Position numbers and translations under genes: made by a program. Positions 32,101 through 39,709 of a DNA stretch of 64,000 nt are shown here, in pieces. How positions within the stretch are numbered: position 1 is the stretch's first letter; every line of letters begins with the position of its first letter. The stretch covers positions 1-64,000 of the forward strand of contig JAEETH010000012.1 of the NCBI GenBank assembly GCA_016290215.1. Reading direction: 5' to 3'. The notes beneath the pieces were generated by a model. It was given only the letters and a program-made list of their open reading frames with translations, ran no database searches and was not told where the DNA came from. Source of the DNA: Bacteroidales bacterium (GTDB lineage: Bacteria > Bacteroidota > Bacteroidia > Bacteroidales > F082).

Positions 32101-34183
32101 AGCCAACTTCTCACAACAAACCCAGAACTACACCGTCAGCGTTTCGGCCAACCCGACCAATGGTGGCACCGTAACAGGTGGTGGAACTTACACTGAAGGA
32201 CAATCTTGCACCGTAACTGCCACACCCAACGCCAACTATACCTTCACCAACTGGACTGAAAACGGCACCGTGGTTTCTTCCAATGCCAGCTACAACTTCA
32301 CTGTGACTGGCAACCGCACCCTCGTCGCCAACTTCACTTACGTCCCGCAGTCCTTTACCGTCAGCGTTTCGGCCAACCCGACCAATGGTGGCACGGTCTC
32401 AGGTGGCGGCACATACACTGAAGGACAATCTTGCACCGTAACTGCCACACCCAACGCCAACTATACCTTCACCAACTGGACCGAGAACGGCACCGTGGTT
32501 TCTTCCAATGCCAGCTATAACTTCAATGTGACTGGCAACCGCACCCTTGTCGCCAACTTCACTTACGTCCCGCAAACCTTCACCGTCAGCGTTTCGGCCA
32601 ACCCGACCAATGGCGGCACGGTCTCAGGTGGCGGCACCTACACTGAAGGACAATCTTGCACCGTAACCGCTACCCCCAACGCCAACTATACCTTCACCAA
32701 CTGGACGGAAAACGGCACCGTGGTCTCCACCAATGCCAACTACAACTTCACCGTGAACGCCAACCGCAACCTCGTCGCCAACTTCACCTACGTCCCGCAG
32801 TCCTTTACCGTCAGCGTTTCAGCTAATCCAACCAATGGCGGTACAGTCTCAGGTGGCGGCACCTACACCGAAGGACAATCTTGCACCGTAACCGCTACGC
32901 CCAACGCCAACTACACCTTCACCAACTGGACCGAAAACGGCACCGTGGTTTCTTCCAATGCCAGCTATAACTTCACTGTGACTGGCAACCGCACCCTTGT
33001 CGCCAACTTCACCTACGTCCCGCAGACCTTCACCGTCAGTGTTTCAGCCAATCCGACCAATGGTGGCTATGTCAGTGGCGGAGGCACCTTCGAACAAGGT
33101 GAAACCTGCACAGTAAGCGCCATAGCCAGCAGCGGCTACACCTTTAATAATTGGACCGAGAATGGCACCGTGGTTTCCAACAATGTAAGCTACACCTTCA
33201 CCGTAAATGCCAACCGCAACCTCGTGGCCAACTTCACCCTTATCCCTGTGCCGACCTACACCGTCAGCGTTTCGGCCAACCCGGCCAATGGCGGTAGCGT
33301 TAGTGGTGGCGGCACCTTCGAACAAGGTGAAACCTGCATAGTGAATGCCATCGCCAATAGCGGCTACACCTTTAATAATTGGACCGAAAACGGAACCGTG
33401 GTCTCAAGCAATGCCTACTACTCCTTCACCGTAAATGCCAACCGCAATCTCGTTGCCAACTTCACCCTCATCCCCGTGCCGACTTATACCGTCAGCGTTT
33501 CGGCCAGCCCGGCCAATGGCGGTAGCGTTAGTGGCGGCGGCACCTACGAACAAGGTGAAACCTGCACAGTGAGCGCCATTGCCAATAACGGTTACACCTT
33601 TGAAAGTTGGACCGAAAACGGCACCGAGGTCTCTTCCAATGCTAACTACACCTTCACTGTGAACGCCAACCGCGACCTCGTCGCCATATTCTCAGCCGAC
33701 CCAGTAGAGACCTACACCATCACTGCTACTGTCGACCCGGTCGATGGTGGTACCGTCATAGGTGCTGGAACCTACGAGTATGGTGCTCAAGCTACCCTGA
33801 AGGTTATCCCCAACGAAAACTACACCTTTATGAACTGGTCTGAATTCAACGGCATCGTCGTTTCGGAAGAACTGGAATACAGCTTCACTGTCACTGGCAA
33901 CCGCGACCTTGTGGCCACTCTCCTGTTCTATGACGGTGTGGACGAGCAAGCCAATATCAACATCACCCTCTTCCCCAACCCCGTCAGCAACAAACTGACT
34001 GTTGAAGCCTCAGAAGCCATCGACCATATCGAGGTCTTCAATACGGTTGGTGCAATGGTCTTCAGCCAAAAGAACTGCGGCGACAAGGTGGAAATCCACA
34101 CTGCCGACCTGCCTGCTGGCACATATCTCATCCGCATGACGACACAAAACGCCACAGAGGTGAGAAGGTTCGTAAAGAAATAA
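29120..34183 (+). CDS. Giant gingipain-type C25 peptidase with ten InlB-type repeats and T9SS sorting domain
   Basis: A 1687-residue exported protease. Signal peptide (1-19, cleavage after AMAQ), C25 propeptide (about 50-220), C25 catalytic domain (about 240-590) with His444 in NYTAHGSETGWADP and Cys476/Cys477 in MGNCCLAADW, then an Ig-like domain (about 600-685). Ten InlB-type beta repeats follow to about residue 1610. The second of these is interrupted by a jelly-roll adhesin domain (about 780-945). The C-terminal T9SS type A domain (LFPNPVSNKLTVEASEA ... GTYLIRMTT ... FVKK) ends the protein. Repeats 3-6 share a 225-bp DNA period and are nearly identical. It is a predicted surface or secreted protease; the specificity is unknown. 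Confidence 0.92.
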   Translation: MKRLTILILLAMSTLFAMAQTSRIDLRSESKAECVSSDMTSLKASFSFSSIEAEDYQTERGVFSWISLPNTVLGGNEGDPQVPVVNELIALPIGAHPRIEITSFSSTDYRLEDYGIHTLMPRQPSLRKDQNPEDVPFVYNASAYQTRGLASAPRASVNVDGFMRGVQVGKMCIEPVSYDPVNNTMRVFNDIKVKVHFDGGDAQATEDQLIRTYSPYFDIIYKQLFNGRAVLDVYSDHPDLYTTPVKMIVITTPTYANNTTFQNWVTWKKQKGIYTTVYTTNDTGTSASSIKSFIRNCYNSDAPTFVVIVGDKADVAGSQTGSASNKITDLYYSSTTDSDLYPEMFLSRMPISSTTELTNLLNKTLTYEQYTMANPSYLDETLLIAGWDSNWTSRVGKPTIQYANTYYFNSSNGITPHVFLTTGSGQTTCYNYINQVGFVNYTAHGSETGWADPSFSVSNVNSMTNNDKYLWAMGNCCLAADWGYSGTCLAEAFLRVANKGAFGYIGSCPSSYWYEDYYFGVGATSVMNQMPTQAQTSTGCYDAMFDDTGFNTLNSVPFIGNLAVAYAHAGSYSSSVSDKYYWEAYHTLGDGSVMPYHKNPDANVVSHDPTFPAGATAFTVSAVPGSYVAITQNNEIIGVALVPSSGTVNVPVTPVTTGQVMVVVTRQQRQPYITTLQVAGQASEYTITVSANPTNGGTVSGAGTFATGSTRTVTATPNTGYNFVNWTENDNVVSTNASYSFTLNYNRNLVANFALQTFTINASSEPAVGGSVTMSGNRDTFTYGFESGTLQGWTASNNDNGSTTWAVGQNGYNPAGTSSTVYTTHGGNYYVGSVYDGSNAVDDWLISPQFMLGGSMSFYIKITNTSYTDYYSVLLSTGGNAISNFTTTLVSSTRVTSTNYSLVTVDLSDYSGQGYVAIRHTAAADQASLLVDDITLVEGEDPTHASGVFNYGQTCTVTATPNSGYHFVNWTENGSAVSSNASYSFTVSANRNLVANFSQQTQNYTVSVSANPTNGGTVTGGGTYTEGQSCTVTATPNANYTFTNWTENGTVVSSNASYNFTVTGNRTLVANFTYVPQSFTVSVSANPTNGGTVSGGGTYTEGQSCTVTATPNANYTFTNWTENGTVVSSNASYNFNVTGNRTLVANFTYVPQTFTVSVSANPTNGGTVSGGGTYTEGQSCTVTATPNANYTFTNWTENGTVVSTNANYNFTVNANRNLVANFTYVPQSFTVSVSANPTNGGTVSGGGTYTEGQSCTVTATPNANYTFTNWTENGTVVSSNASYNFTVTGNRTLVANFTYVPQTFTVSVSANPTNGGYVSGGGTFEQGETCTVSAIASSGYTFNNWTENGTVVSNNVSYTFTVNANRNLVANFTLIPVPTYTVSVSANPANGGSVSGGGTFEQGETCIVNAIANSGYTFNNWTENGTVVSSNAYYSFTVNANRNLVANFTLIPVPTYTVSVSASPANGGSVSGGGTYEQGETCTVSAIANNGYTFESWTENGTEVSSNANYTFTVNANRDLVAIFSADPVETYTITATVDPVDGGTVIGAGTYEYGAQATLKVIPNENYTFMNWSEFNGIVVSEELEYSFTVTGNRDLVATLLFYDGVDEQANINITLFPNPVSNKLTVEASEAIDHIEVFNTVGAMVFSQKNCGDKVEIHTADLPAGTYLIRMTTQNATEVRRFVKK
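32129..33253 (+). repeat. Nearly identical 225-bp tandem coding repeats
   Basis: Repeat starts at 32129, 32354, 32579, 32804 and 33029 are exactly 225 bases apart. The first four are almost identical in DNA (ACCGTCAGCGTTTCGGCCAA at most starts). Units starting at 33257, 33485 and 33713 are more diverged and 228 bases apart. Each unit encodes one InlB-type repeat of the C25 peptidase. Confidence 0.9.
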
Positions 34184-34197
34184 TTCAGATTAGATAA

Positions 34198-35148
34198 TCA
34201 ATCATTCGTAGAGACGGTGCTTGCGCCGTCTCTACTTGTATTAGCCGCACGGCTTTGATTGACAATCCAGACACCGCTAAAGACCAACACCATAGCCAAC
34301 AGCTTCTTCCATGTGAGATGGTCCAAGCCAATGACGATGCTGATAATGGTGGCAATGGTGGGTTGAACGTAGTTGTACATGCTGACCAAGGTCGGACGTA
34401 TGCGCTTCTGCCCTACAGGAATCAGGAAATAAGCGACAAAAGTGGCAAAAAACACCACGTATGCCACCTGCCACAACACCTTGCTCTCAATTTGGCTGAA
34501 AGGAATTTGCACGAAATGTCGCCCATTGAACGGTATGGCCATCAGCATGGAGAAAAGGAACATCCATTTCATGAAGGTGACCACGTTATACTTCGAAATC
34601 AGAGGACGGAAAATGCCGAGATAAAGGGCAAAGGTGAGCGCGTTGACGATGGTCAGCACGATGCCCATAGGCTTCGTTTCCGAAGCACCACCACCCAGAC
34701 CCACCGAGTTGAAAACCAATAATAATACGCCTCCCAAACTCAACAAGACACCTGCGGCTTTTTTGAAGGTGATGGGCTCTTTCAAAACAATAGCTGCCAC
34801 AAACATGGTCAAGATGGGAGTGCAGGTGTTGGCAATACTCAAGTCGATGGAGGTCGTCATGGTGACGGCTTTCAGGAAACTCACTTGGGTGAGAAAAAGA
34901 CCGAACATGGAAGCCACAAAAATCTGAGCCAAATCTTTCAGAGGCACCTTTTCCTTGGGCATGAAAAGCGACAACAGCCAAAACAAAGCCGTTGCACCCG
35001 TCGCCCTTAGGCAAAACAAATCCATGGGTGTCAACACATGTGCATTGGAAATGTTTTTGCAACAAATGATGTTGAACCCAAAGATGCAATAGGCAGTGAA
35101 ACACGCGAGGTGTCCTATCAGTGTGGACTTATTCGATCCAATAGACAT
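34198..35148 (-). CDS. DMT-superfamily (EamA) transporter
   Basis: A 316-residue inner-membrane carrier with ten predicted helices in two EamA halves (SIANTCTPILTMFVAAIVLKE in the first; YNYVQPTIATIISIVIG in the second). It probably exports metabolites or amino acids; the substrate is unknown. I use the ATG at 35148, which overlaps the end of the nitroreductase gene, rather than a start at 35193. The last residues (TSRDGASTVSTND) are encoded by a GTAGAGACG hairpin repeat that also supplies the region before the stop, so the C-terminus is repeat-derived. Confidence 0.85.
   Translation of the reverse strand: MSIGSNKSTLIGHLACFTAYCIFGFNIICCKNISNAHVLTPMDLFCLRATGATALFWLLSLFMPKEKVPLKDLAQIFVASMFGLFLTQVSFLKAVTMTTSIDLSIANTCTPILTMFVAAIVLKEPITFKKAAGVLLSLGGVLLLVFNSVGLGGGASETKPMGIVLTIVNALTFALYLGIFRPLISKYNVVTFMKWMFLFSMLMAIPFNGRHFVQIPFSQIESKVLWQVAYVVFFATFVAYFLIPVGQKRIRPTLVSMYNYVQPTIATIISIVIGLDHLTWKKLLAMVLVFSGVWIVNQSRAANTSRDGASTVSTND
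34208..34235. repeat. GTAGAGACG hairpin inside the end of the EamA gene
   Basis: GTAGAGACGG (34208-34217) pairs with CCGTCTCTAC (34226-34235). It lies between the stop of the C25 peptidase (34183) and the body of the convergent transporter gene and could stop transcription both ways. The same hairpin family occurs at 41622-41649. Confidence 0.85.
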
Positions 35149-35779
35149 AGTTCTCCTTGCGCGGACGGGCTTCAGGGTAATCACCCTTAACATAGCCGAG
35201 GATGCAGTTGCCGATGCCTACATACTTAGTGGTGTCAATGCCTAAGCCAGCGAGGATAGCCTTGCCTTCTTCGGTCTCGAAGACTTCCTTGGCACGGTGA
35301 ATCCAGCAGGAGCCGAGGCCTTTGGCATGAGCGGCATTAAGCAGGTTGCCCATAACTAATGAACCGTCTTCCTTCCAAGTCATGGCGGCGGTACTATCGG
35401 CCAACACCACAAGCACCACGGGAGCGCCATAGAACGGGTCGTTGTCGGCACCCATCACAGCCGCATTGAGGCGGCTCATCTCGTCGCGCACCTCGCGGTT
35501 GGTGACGGCAATGATAATGGGAGCTTGGCGGTTCATGCCCGTGGGGGCAAAGGTGCCCGCCTTGCAGATTTCTTCGATGACCTCACGCGGAGGCACTTCG
35601 TCGGTGTAGCTGCGGATGCTGCGGCGCGTCAGCAGGTCTTGCATGGTCGTATTCATAGTTGTTTTTTCTTTTGTGTTCTCGTTGGAACAATTGGATGCTG
35701 AGCCTGTCGAAGCATCCTTGTTGCAGCATCCGCTTACTAGCATTGCTAATGCTGCGATGATAAACGCGTATTTCTTCAT
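35129..35779 (-). CDS. Nitroreductase-family lipoprotein
   Basis: A 216-residue FMN-dependent nitroreductase-fold protein with an N-terminal lipoprotein signal (MKKYAFIIAALAMLVSGC). The flavin-binding RRSIRSYTDEVPPREVI, the AGTFAPTGMNRQ segment and the late GLGSCWIHRAKEVF and GYVKGDYPEARPRK fit the family. Lipid anchoring is unusual for a nitroreductase, which is normally cytoplasmic. Just after the lipobox the linker NKDASTGSASN is encoded by a repeat fragment (CTGAGCCTGTCGAAG). I chose the ATG at 35779 because the -7 box at 35799-35806 excludes the longer frame. It probably forms an operon with the transporter gene, which it overlaps. Confidence 0.85.
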   Translation of the reverse strand: MKKYAFIIAALAMLVSGCCNKDASTGSASNCSNENTKEKTTMNTTMQDLLTRRSIRSYTDEVPPREVIEEICKAGTFAPTGMNRQAPIIIAVTNREVRDEMSRLNAAVMGADNDPFYGAPVVLVVLADSTAAMTWKEDGSLVMGNLLNAAHAKGLGSCWIHRAKEVFETEEGKAILAGLGIDTTKYVGIGNCILGYVKGDYPEARPRKENYVYWIE

Positions 35780-35798
35780 AATACCAAATTTAATCCTG

Positions 35799-35806
35799 CA
35801 AAGGTA
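35799..35806 (-). promoter_or_regulatory. Bacteroidota -7 element for the nitroreductase gene
   Basis: It reads TACCTTTG on the minus strand, 19 bases before the ATG at 35779. Confidence 0.65.
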
Positions 35807-35847
35807 CGGAGTTTTTTCGCAATTTTGCAGCCCCAAAGTGGATTTGT

Positions 35848-36744
35848 ATGCAAAAAATCAAAAGTTACGTCTTGCCCATCGCCATAGTGCTGGGGTTGTT
35901 GCTGCACGACTATTGTGCAGCCTTCAGCGTGGTGGTGCCCTACATCATCTTCACCATCCTCCTGCTGACCTTTTCGGCAGTCGACATCACCAAGTTGCGT
36001 TTCAAGCCCTTGTTCGTTTGGATTATCCTGTTTCAAGTGGGAGTGAGTTTGGGTGGTTATGCCTTACTTAGACTCTTGAATGTCAATGAAATCATTGCAG
36101 AAGGTGTGCTCATCGGGGTGCTTTGTCCCGTGGCGGCTTCGGTAGCCGTGGTGAGCACCATGCTCGGTGCCGACCGCAACACCGTTACTTCATATTCTGT
36201 TATTGGGAACCTAGTCGTTTCCATTGTCGCTCCTATTTATTTTTCGTTCATCGGAGTGAATCAGGACATGCCTTTCATCGAATCATTTCTGCAAATTCTG
36301 AAGCGCATCGGCACCATCATCGGACTGCCTTTCATAGTAGCTTTTGCCTTGCAGCTTTGGTGGCCTAAAGCCAACAAGACGCTTAGCCGATACAAAGGCT
36401 TAGCCTTCTACTTTTGGGCTGTCGCCTTGTTTCTTACCTTAGGCCAGACCATCCATTTCATCTTCATCAATGGCAGTGGCAATTGGAACAGCATCGTTTG
36501 GCTTGGGGTGTCAGCCTTGCTGTTTTGCATCATCCAATTTGGATTAGGCAAATGGATTGGGCATAAATATGGTGACACCATTGCCGGAGGTCAGCTTCTC
36601 GGACAGAAAAACTCTGCCATGGGCATCTGGATGGCCAACCATTATCTGCATCCTTTGGCATCGGTGTACTTGGCTTTCTATTCCGTCTTCCAAAACCTGT
36701 TCAACAGTTGGCAGATTTGGTATCTAGGACGCAAAAAGAAATAA
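35848..36744 (+). CDS. Bile acid:sodium symporter-family (BASS-like) transporter
   Basis: A 298-residue membrane protein with about nine or ten helices. GVLCPVAASVAVVSTMLGADRN and the later QLLGQKNSAMGIWMANHY segment are at the positions of the two conserved crossover motifs of BASS-type carriers. It starts with a short LPIAIVLGLLLHD helix. The substrate could be a bile acid, a keto acid or another organic anion; sequence alone does not decide. It is divergent from the nitroreductase gene. A GCGGCGGC palindromic element follows the stop codon immediately. Confidence 0.8.
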   Translation: MQKIKSYVLPIAIVLGLLLHDYCAAFSVVVPYIIFTILLLTFSAVDITKLRFKPLFVWIILFQVGVSLGGYALLRLLNVNEIIAEGVLIGVLCPVAASVAVVSTMLGADRNTVTSYSVIGNLVVSIVAPIYFSFIGVNQDMPFIESFLQILKRIGTIIGLPFIVAFALQLWWPKANKTLSRYKGLAFYFWAVALFLTLGQTIHFIFINGSGNWNSIVWLGVSALLFCIIQFGLGKWIGHKYGDTIAGGQLLGQKNSAMGIWMANHYLHPLASVYLAFYSVFQNLFNSWQIWYLGRKKK

Positions 36745-36745
36745 A

Positions 36746-36874
36746 GATTCCCTGCGGGAATGGCAAATTGGCATTAATACAAGAGCGGCGGCCTATGGTG
36801 CTTACATTTCATAAGTTCCCTAAGCCGCCGCATATAATAATTAAGGGACACCCTCCTTTCTCGAAGGGAATCTC
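36746..36874. repeat. GCGGCGGC palindromic element, copy 2
   Basis: GATTCCCTGCGGGAATGG at the left and CGAAGGGAATCTC at the right form the ends, with a central GAGCGGCGGCC/AAGCCGCCGC stem. It begins two bases past the BASS-like gene stop and ends before the convergent zinc peptidase gene. Confidence 0.8.
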
Positions 36875-36883
36875 CATCATGTC

Positions 36884-37753
36884 TTACAGTGCGCTGTAGG
36901 CAGGCGAGAAGGTGTCGCCTTGCGAGACATCACCCGTGTAGAGACCTTTCTTCAGCCAACGCGAACGTTGAGCCGAAGTACCATGGTTGAAGGTCTCAGG
37001 CATGGTGCGTCCGTATGCTTGCTTCTGCAAATAGTCGTCACCGATCTTGGAAGCAGCATTAAGGGCTTCCTCGATGTCGCCGTCCTCCAACGAGCCAAAC
37101 ATCTTGTTGTCGTTGTAAGCCCAAACACCTGCGAAGAAGTCTGCCTGCAATTCAAGGCGCACGCTGATTTCATTTGATTTGGGTGTATTACGCCCATATT
37201 GTGCCATCTGCTGGTGTGCCTGTCCCAAAATACCGAGTTGGTTCTGCACGTGGTGACCCACCTCATGGGCGATGACATAGGCGTAGGCAAAGTCGCCATC
37301 GGCACCAATCTGTTTCTTCATGTTCTTGAAGAACTCAAGGTCGAGGTAAACCGTTTCATCGGCAGAACAATAGAATGGTCCGCTGGCCGAGGTAGCATTG
37401 CCGCAAGCCGAATTGACGGCATCGCTGAAAATAACCATCTTAGGTGGCTGGTAGGTACGGCCCATCTTCTGAAACTCTCTGTCCCACACATCCTCAGTGC
37501 CGGCAAGGATACGCTTGCAGAACGTCATCAGTTCCTGGTCTACTTGGCTGTAGTCGGTGCCGTCGTCGACATACTCAGTCGTGGCACCCTGCTGCTGCAT
37601 TTGCTCCATGACAGCGCTGGCATCGCCACCCATAAGGCTGATGATCAAATAAATGATAATACCACCCAGACCGATACCTCCGGCTGCGGCGGCTGTTCTC
37701 TTCCCTCTGCGGTCTTCCACATTGGTACTTTCTCTTCTTCCGTCTAATTGCAT
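36884..37753 (-). CDS. YpfJ-type neutral zinc metallopeptidase
   Basis: A 289-residue protein of the KPN_02809/YpfJ family. A single N-terminal membrane segment (GGIGLGGIIIYLIISLMG) follows the basic start MQLDGRRESTNVEDRRGKR. The zinc motif HEVGHHVQNQLG lies near residue 165, with LELQADFFAG providing the probable third ligand. The rest faces the periplasm. The natural substrate is unknown. It has its own promoter (37782-37789), divergent from the small-protein gene at 37889. Confidence 0.92.
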   Translation of the reverse strand: MQLDGRRESTNVEDRRGKRTAAAAGGIGLGGIIIYLIISLMGGDASAVMEQMQQQGATTEYVDDGTDYSQVDQELMTFCKRILAGTEDVWDREFQKMGRTYQPPKMVIFSDAVNSACGNATSASGPFYCSADETVYLDLEFFKNMKKQIGADGDFAYAYVIAHEVGHHVQNQLGILGQAHQQMAQYGRNTPKSNEISVRLELQADFFAGVWAYNDNKMFGSLEDGDIEEALNAASKIGDDYLQKQAYGRTMPETFNHGTSAQRSRWLKKGLYTGDVSQGDTFSPAYSAL

Positions 37754-37781
37754 AATTGGTTAGTTTTTAGGATTGATGATG

Positions 37782-37789
37782 CAAAAATA
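37782..37789 (-). promoter_or_regulatory. Bacteroidota -7 element for the zinc peptidase gene
   Basis: It reads TATTTTTG on the minus strand, 28 bases before the ATG at 37753. Confidence 0.65.
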
Positions 37790-37830
37790 GAGAAAAAAGT
37801 AAAAAAGCATCCAATTTTACAAAAAAACCG

Positions 37831-37838
37831 TACTTTTG
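37831..37838 (+). promoter_or_regulatory. Bacteroidota -7 element for the small protein/5'-nucleotidase operon
   Basis: TACTTTTG on the plus strand, 50 bases before the ATG at 37889. Confidence 0.65.
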
Positions 37839-37888
37839 CTACGTTTTAACCGTAACTGTCAACTGACAACTCAAAACTGACAACTGAA

Positions 37889-38083
37889 ATGAAAGCTTTC
37901 GTCAACAACACAGAAGTGCGCACCTATTACGGCGCAAAGGTGAAGTCGGTCGTGCTGGCATACTGCCGTGCACACAATCTTCCCCTCAATCTCAATGGCA
38001 TCGAAGTGAAAGATGCCTACGGCAACATCGTCGACCTCGACGGCTCACTGCGTGCCAATTCAAGAATATTCATTAATCTTTGA
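37889..38083 (+). CDS. Small protein, possibly beta-grasp-like
   Basis: A 64-residue protein with strand-helix-strand character. It starts MKAFVNNTEVRTYYGAKVKSV and ends DLDGSLRANSRIFINL, a pattern reminiscent of ubiquitin-like (ThiS/MoaD) folds. It lacks the C-terminal Gly-Gly needed for sulfur transfer. The stop codon overlaps the upstream edge of the 5'-nucleotidase gene, with 5 bases between stop and next ATG, so the two are translationally linked. I do not recognise the family, and the fold suggestion is tentative. Confidence 0.6.
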   Translation: MKAFVNNTEVRTYYGAKVKSVVLAYCRAHNLPLNLNGIEVKDAYGNIVDLDGSLRANSRIFINL

Positions 38084-38088
38084 ACATC

Positions 38089-39522
38089 ATGAAAAGAATT
38101 GCCAAACTTATGCTGGTGACCTGCGTCGCCCTGTTTATCTTTTCGGCTTGTGGCCCTAAAGAACAAAAAATTTATATCGTTTCGACTAACGACATGCACG
38201 CCAATATCGACAACTTCCCGCAAATGGCTGCCTTGATTGACAGCCTACGCACTGCTCATCCAGGCTTGTTGGTCTTCGGTGCAGGCGACAACCGCTCGGG
38301 CAACCCCATCAACGACCGCTATGAGGAGCCTTGCAAGCCCATGTATGAGCTGATGAACGCCGTCGGTTTCGACTTGTCATGTTTCGGCAACCATGAATGG
38401 GACGGCGGCCCCATCGCCCTGCGCAATGTGTTGGGTTGGGCCAAGTTCCCCTTTGTGTGCGCCAATGTCACTTTCGACGACACCTTACAGATGCCCAATG
38501 TTCATCCATACGTCGTCTTTGAGCGCGACGGCTTGAAGCTTGGCGTCATCGGTGGCATCCAGTTAGGTGAGAACGGCATACCCGACTTCCACCCAAGAAA
38601 TGCTGGCGGCTCGCATTTCGTACCGCTCAGCGACGTGCTGCAAAAAAACATCGACGAGCTGAGTGACTGCAACGCTGTCTTCCTCCTCTCCCACTGTGGC
38701 TATGAGGAAGACCGTGAGACGGCAGCCCAGTTCCCGCAGCTCGCGGCTATCTTTGGCGGACACAGCCACACCCGAGTGGCCGAAAAGCAACTTGTCGGCG
38801 ACGTGATGGTCACCCAAGCCGAAGCAAAGGTTAAATTCTTGACTTTAAGCACCTTCACATTCCACGATGGCAAGTTGGTCGACAAAGACATGCAACTGCT
38901 TTCCATCAAGGAATTCCCAAAGCGCAATGCCGAGGTGCAAGCCATGGTGAAAAAATACAACAGCAACGAATTTTTCTGCACCGTGGTCGCCAACAATGTG
39001 ACGCCTATTGAGAGCTATGAGTCGTTAGGCTGCCTGATGACGGACGCCATCCGTTATACCACAGGTTCCGAAATGGGCTTCCAAAACCCTGGCGGCGTGC
39101 GCTTCGACACCCTTTCGGTGCGCCCTGTGACGTTGAAAGACATCTATGCCCTCGACCCCTTCGACAACGAAATCATTGCTTACACGTTAACGGGTCAGGA
39201 AATCATCAATCTGATGAAGTCATGCTTCGTCACTGATGGCGGCCCTATCTACTGTTCAGGCTGCTCCTATTCCTATTCAGTGGACGACAATGGCGAGATG
39301 ACCGACATCGAAGTGAAACTCGAAGACGGCAAGCCCTTGGACCTCAATGCCAAATACAACATCGTGATGAATAACTACATGTCGACCGTGTTCGACTATG
39401 AACACAAAGACGATGGTCATTCCACTTTCCGCAGGTCCAACGAATTGATGTTGGAATATTTGGCGCAACATCCTGATATTGATTACGGAAAGACCCAAAG
39501 GGTGTTTGAAATTGAAAAATAA
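38089..39522 (+). CDS. 5'-nucleotidase/metallophosphoesterase lipoprotein (UshA-like)
   Basis: A 477-residue two-domain enzyme. The start is the ATG at 38089, not an earlier TTG. A lipoprotein signal (LFIFSACGPKEQ) is followed by the metallophosphatase domain: metal motifs STNDMHANID (about 30), GAGDNRSG (about 63), GNHEWD (about 100) and GGHSHTRV (about 225). The C-terminal nucleotide-binding domain (about 305-477) contains GFQNPGGVRFD and GQEIINLM. It should hydrolyse nucleotides or similar phosphoesters in the periplasm. A palindromic element follows the stop codon. Confidence 0.92.
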   Translation: MKRIAKLMLVTCVALFIFSACGPKEQKIYIVSTNDMHANIDNFPQMAALIDSLRTAHPGLLVFGAGDNRSGNPINDRYEEPCKPMYELMNAVGFDLSCFGNHEWDGGPIALRNVLGWAKFPFVCANVTFDDTLQMPNVHPYVVFERDGLKLGVIGGIQLGENGIPDFHPRNAGGSHFVPLSDVLQKNIDELSDCNAVFLLSHCGYEEDRETAAQFPQLAAIFGGHSHTRVAEKQLVGDVMVTQAEAKVKFLTLSTFTFHDGKLVDKDMQLLSIKEFPKRNAEVQAMVKKYNSNEFFCTVVANNVTPIESYESLGCLMTDAIRYTTGSEMGFQNPGGVRFDTLSVRPVTLKDIYALDPFDNEIIAYTLTGQEIINLMKSCFVTDGGPIYCSGCSYSYSVDDNGEMTDIEVKLEDGKPLDLNAKYNIVMNNYMSTVFDYEHKDDGHSTFRRSNELMLEYLAQHPDIDYGKTQRVFEIEK

Positions 39523-39619
39523 GAGATTCCCTTCGGGAATGGGACGTGTAGGGCTGTCGTATCACGGCAGCCGCTTGCAAATGCGAAACAAGCGGCTGCC
39601 ACGATGTGACAGCCCTACA
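39523..39619. repeat. Palindromic element with GATTCCC end and long AGCCGCTTG stem
   Basis: The left end GAGATTCCCTTCGGGAATGG is like that of the GCGGCGGC elements, but the interior is a 31-bp near-perfect stem. TGTAGGGCTGTCGTATC...GGCAGCCGCTTG (39547-) pairs with CAAGCGGCTGCC...GTGACAGCCCTACA (-39619). It begins at the 5'-nucleotidase stop codon. The right GGGAATCTC end is missing. Confidence 0.8.
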
Positions 39620-39709
39620 ATCATATAGGGACAATTTTTGGCACGGTTTTGGTAGTTGTGAAGGGTGAACACAAAAAAAAGAAGTCAAACCCTTAAAAAA
39701 ATCGCAACT

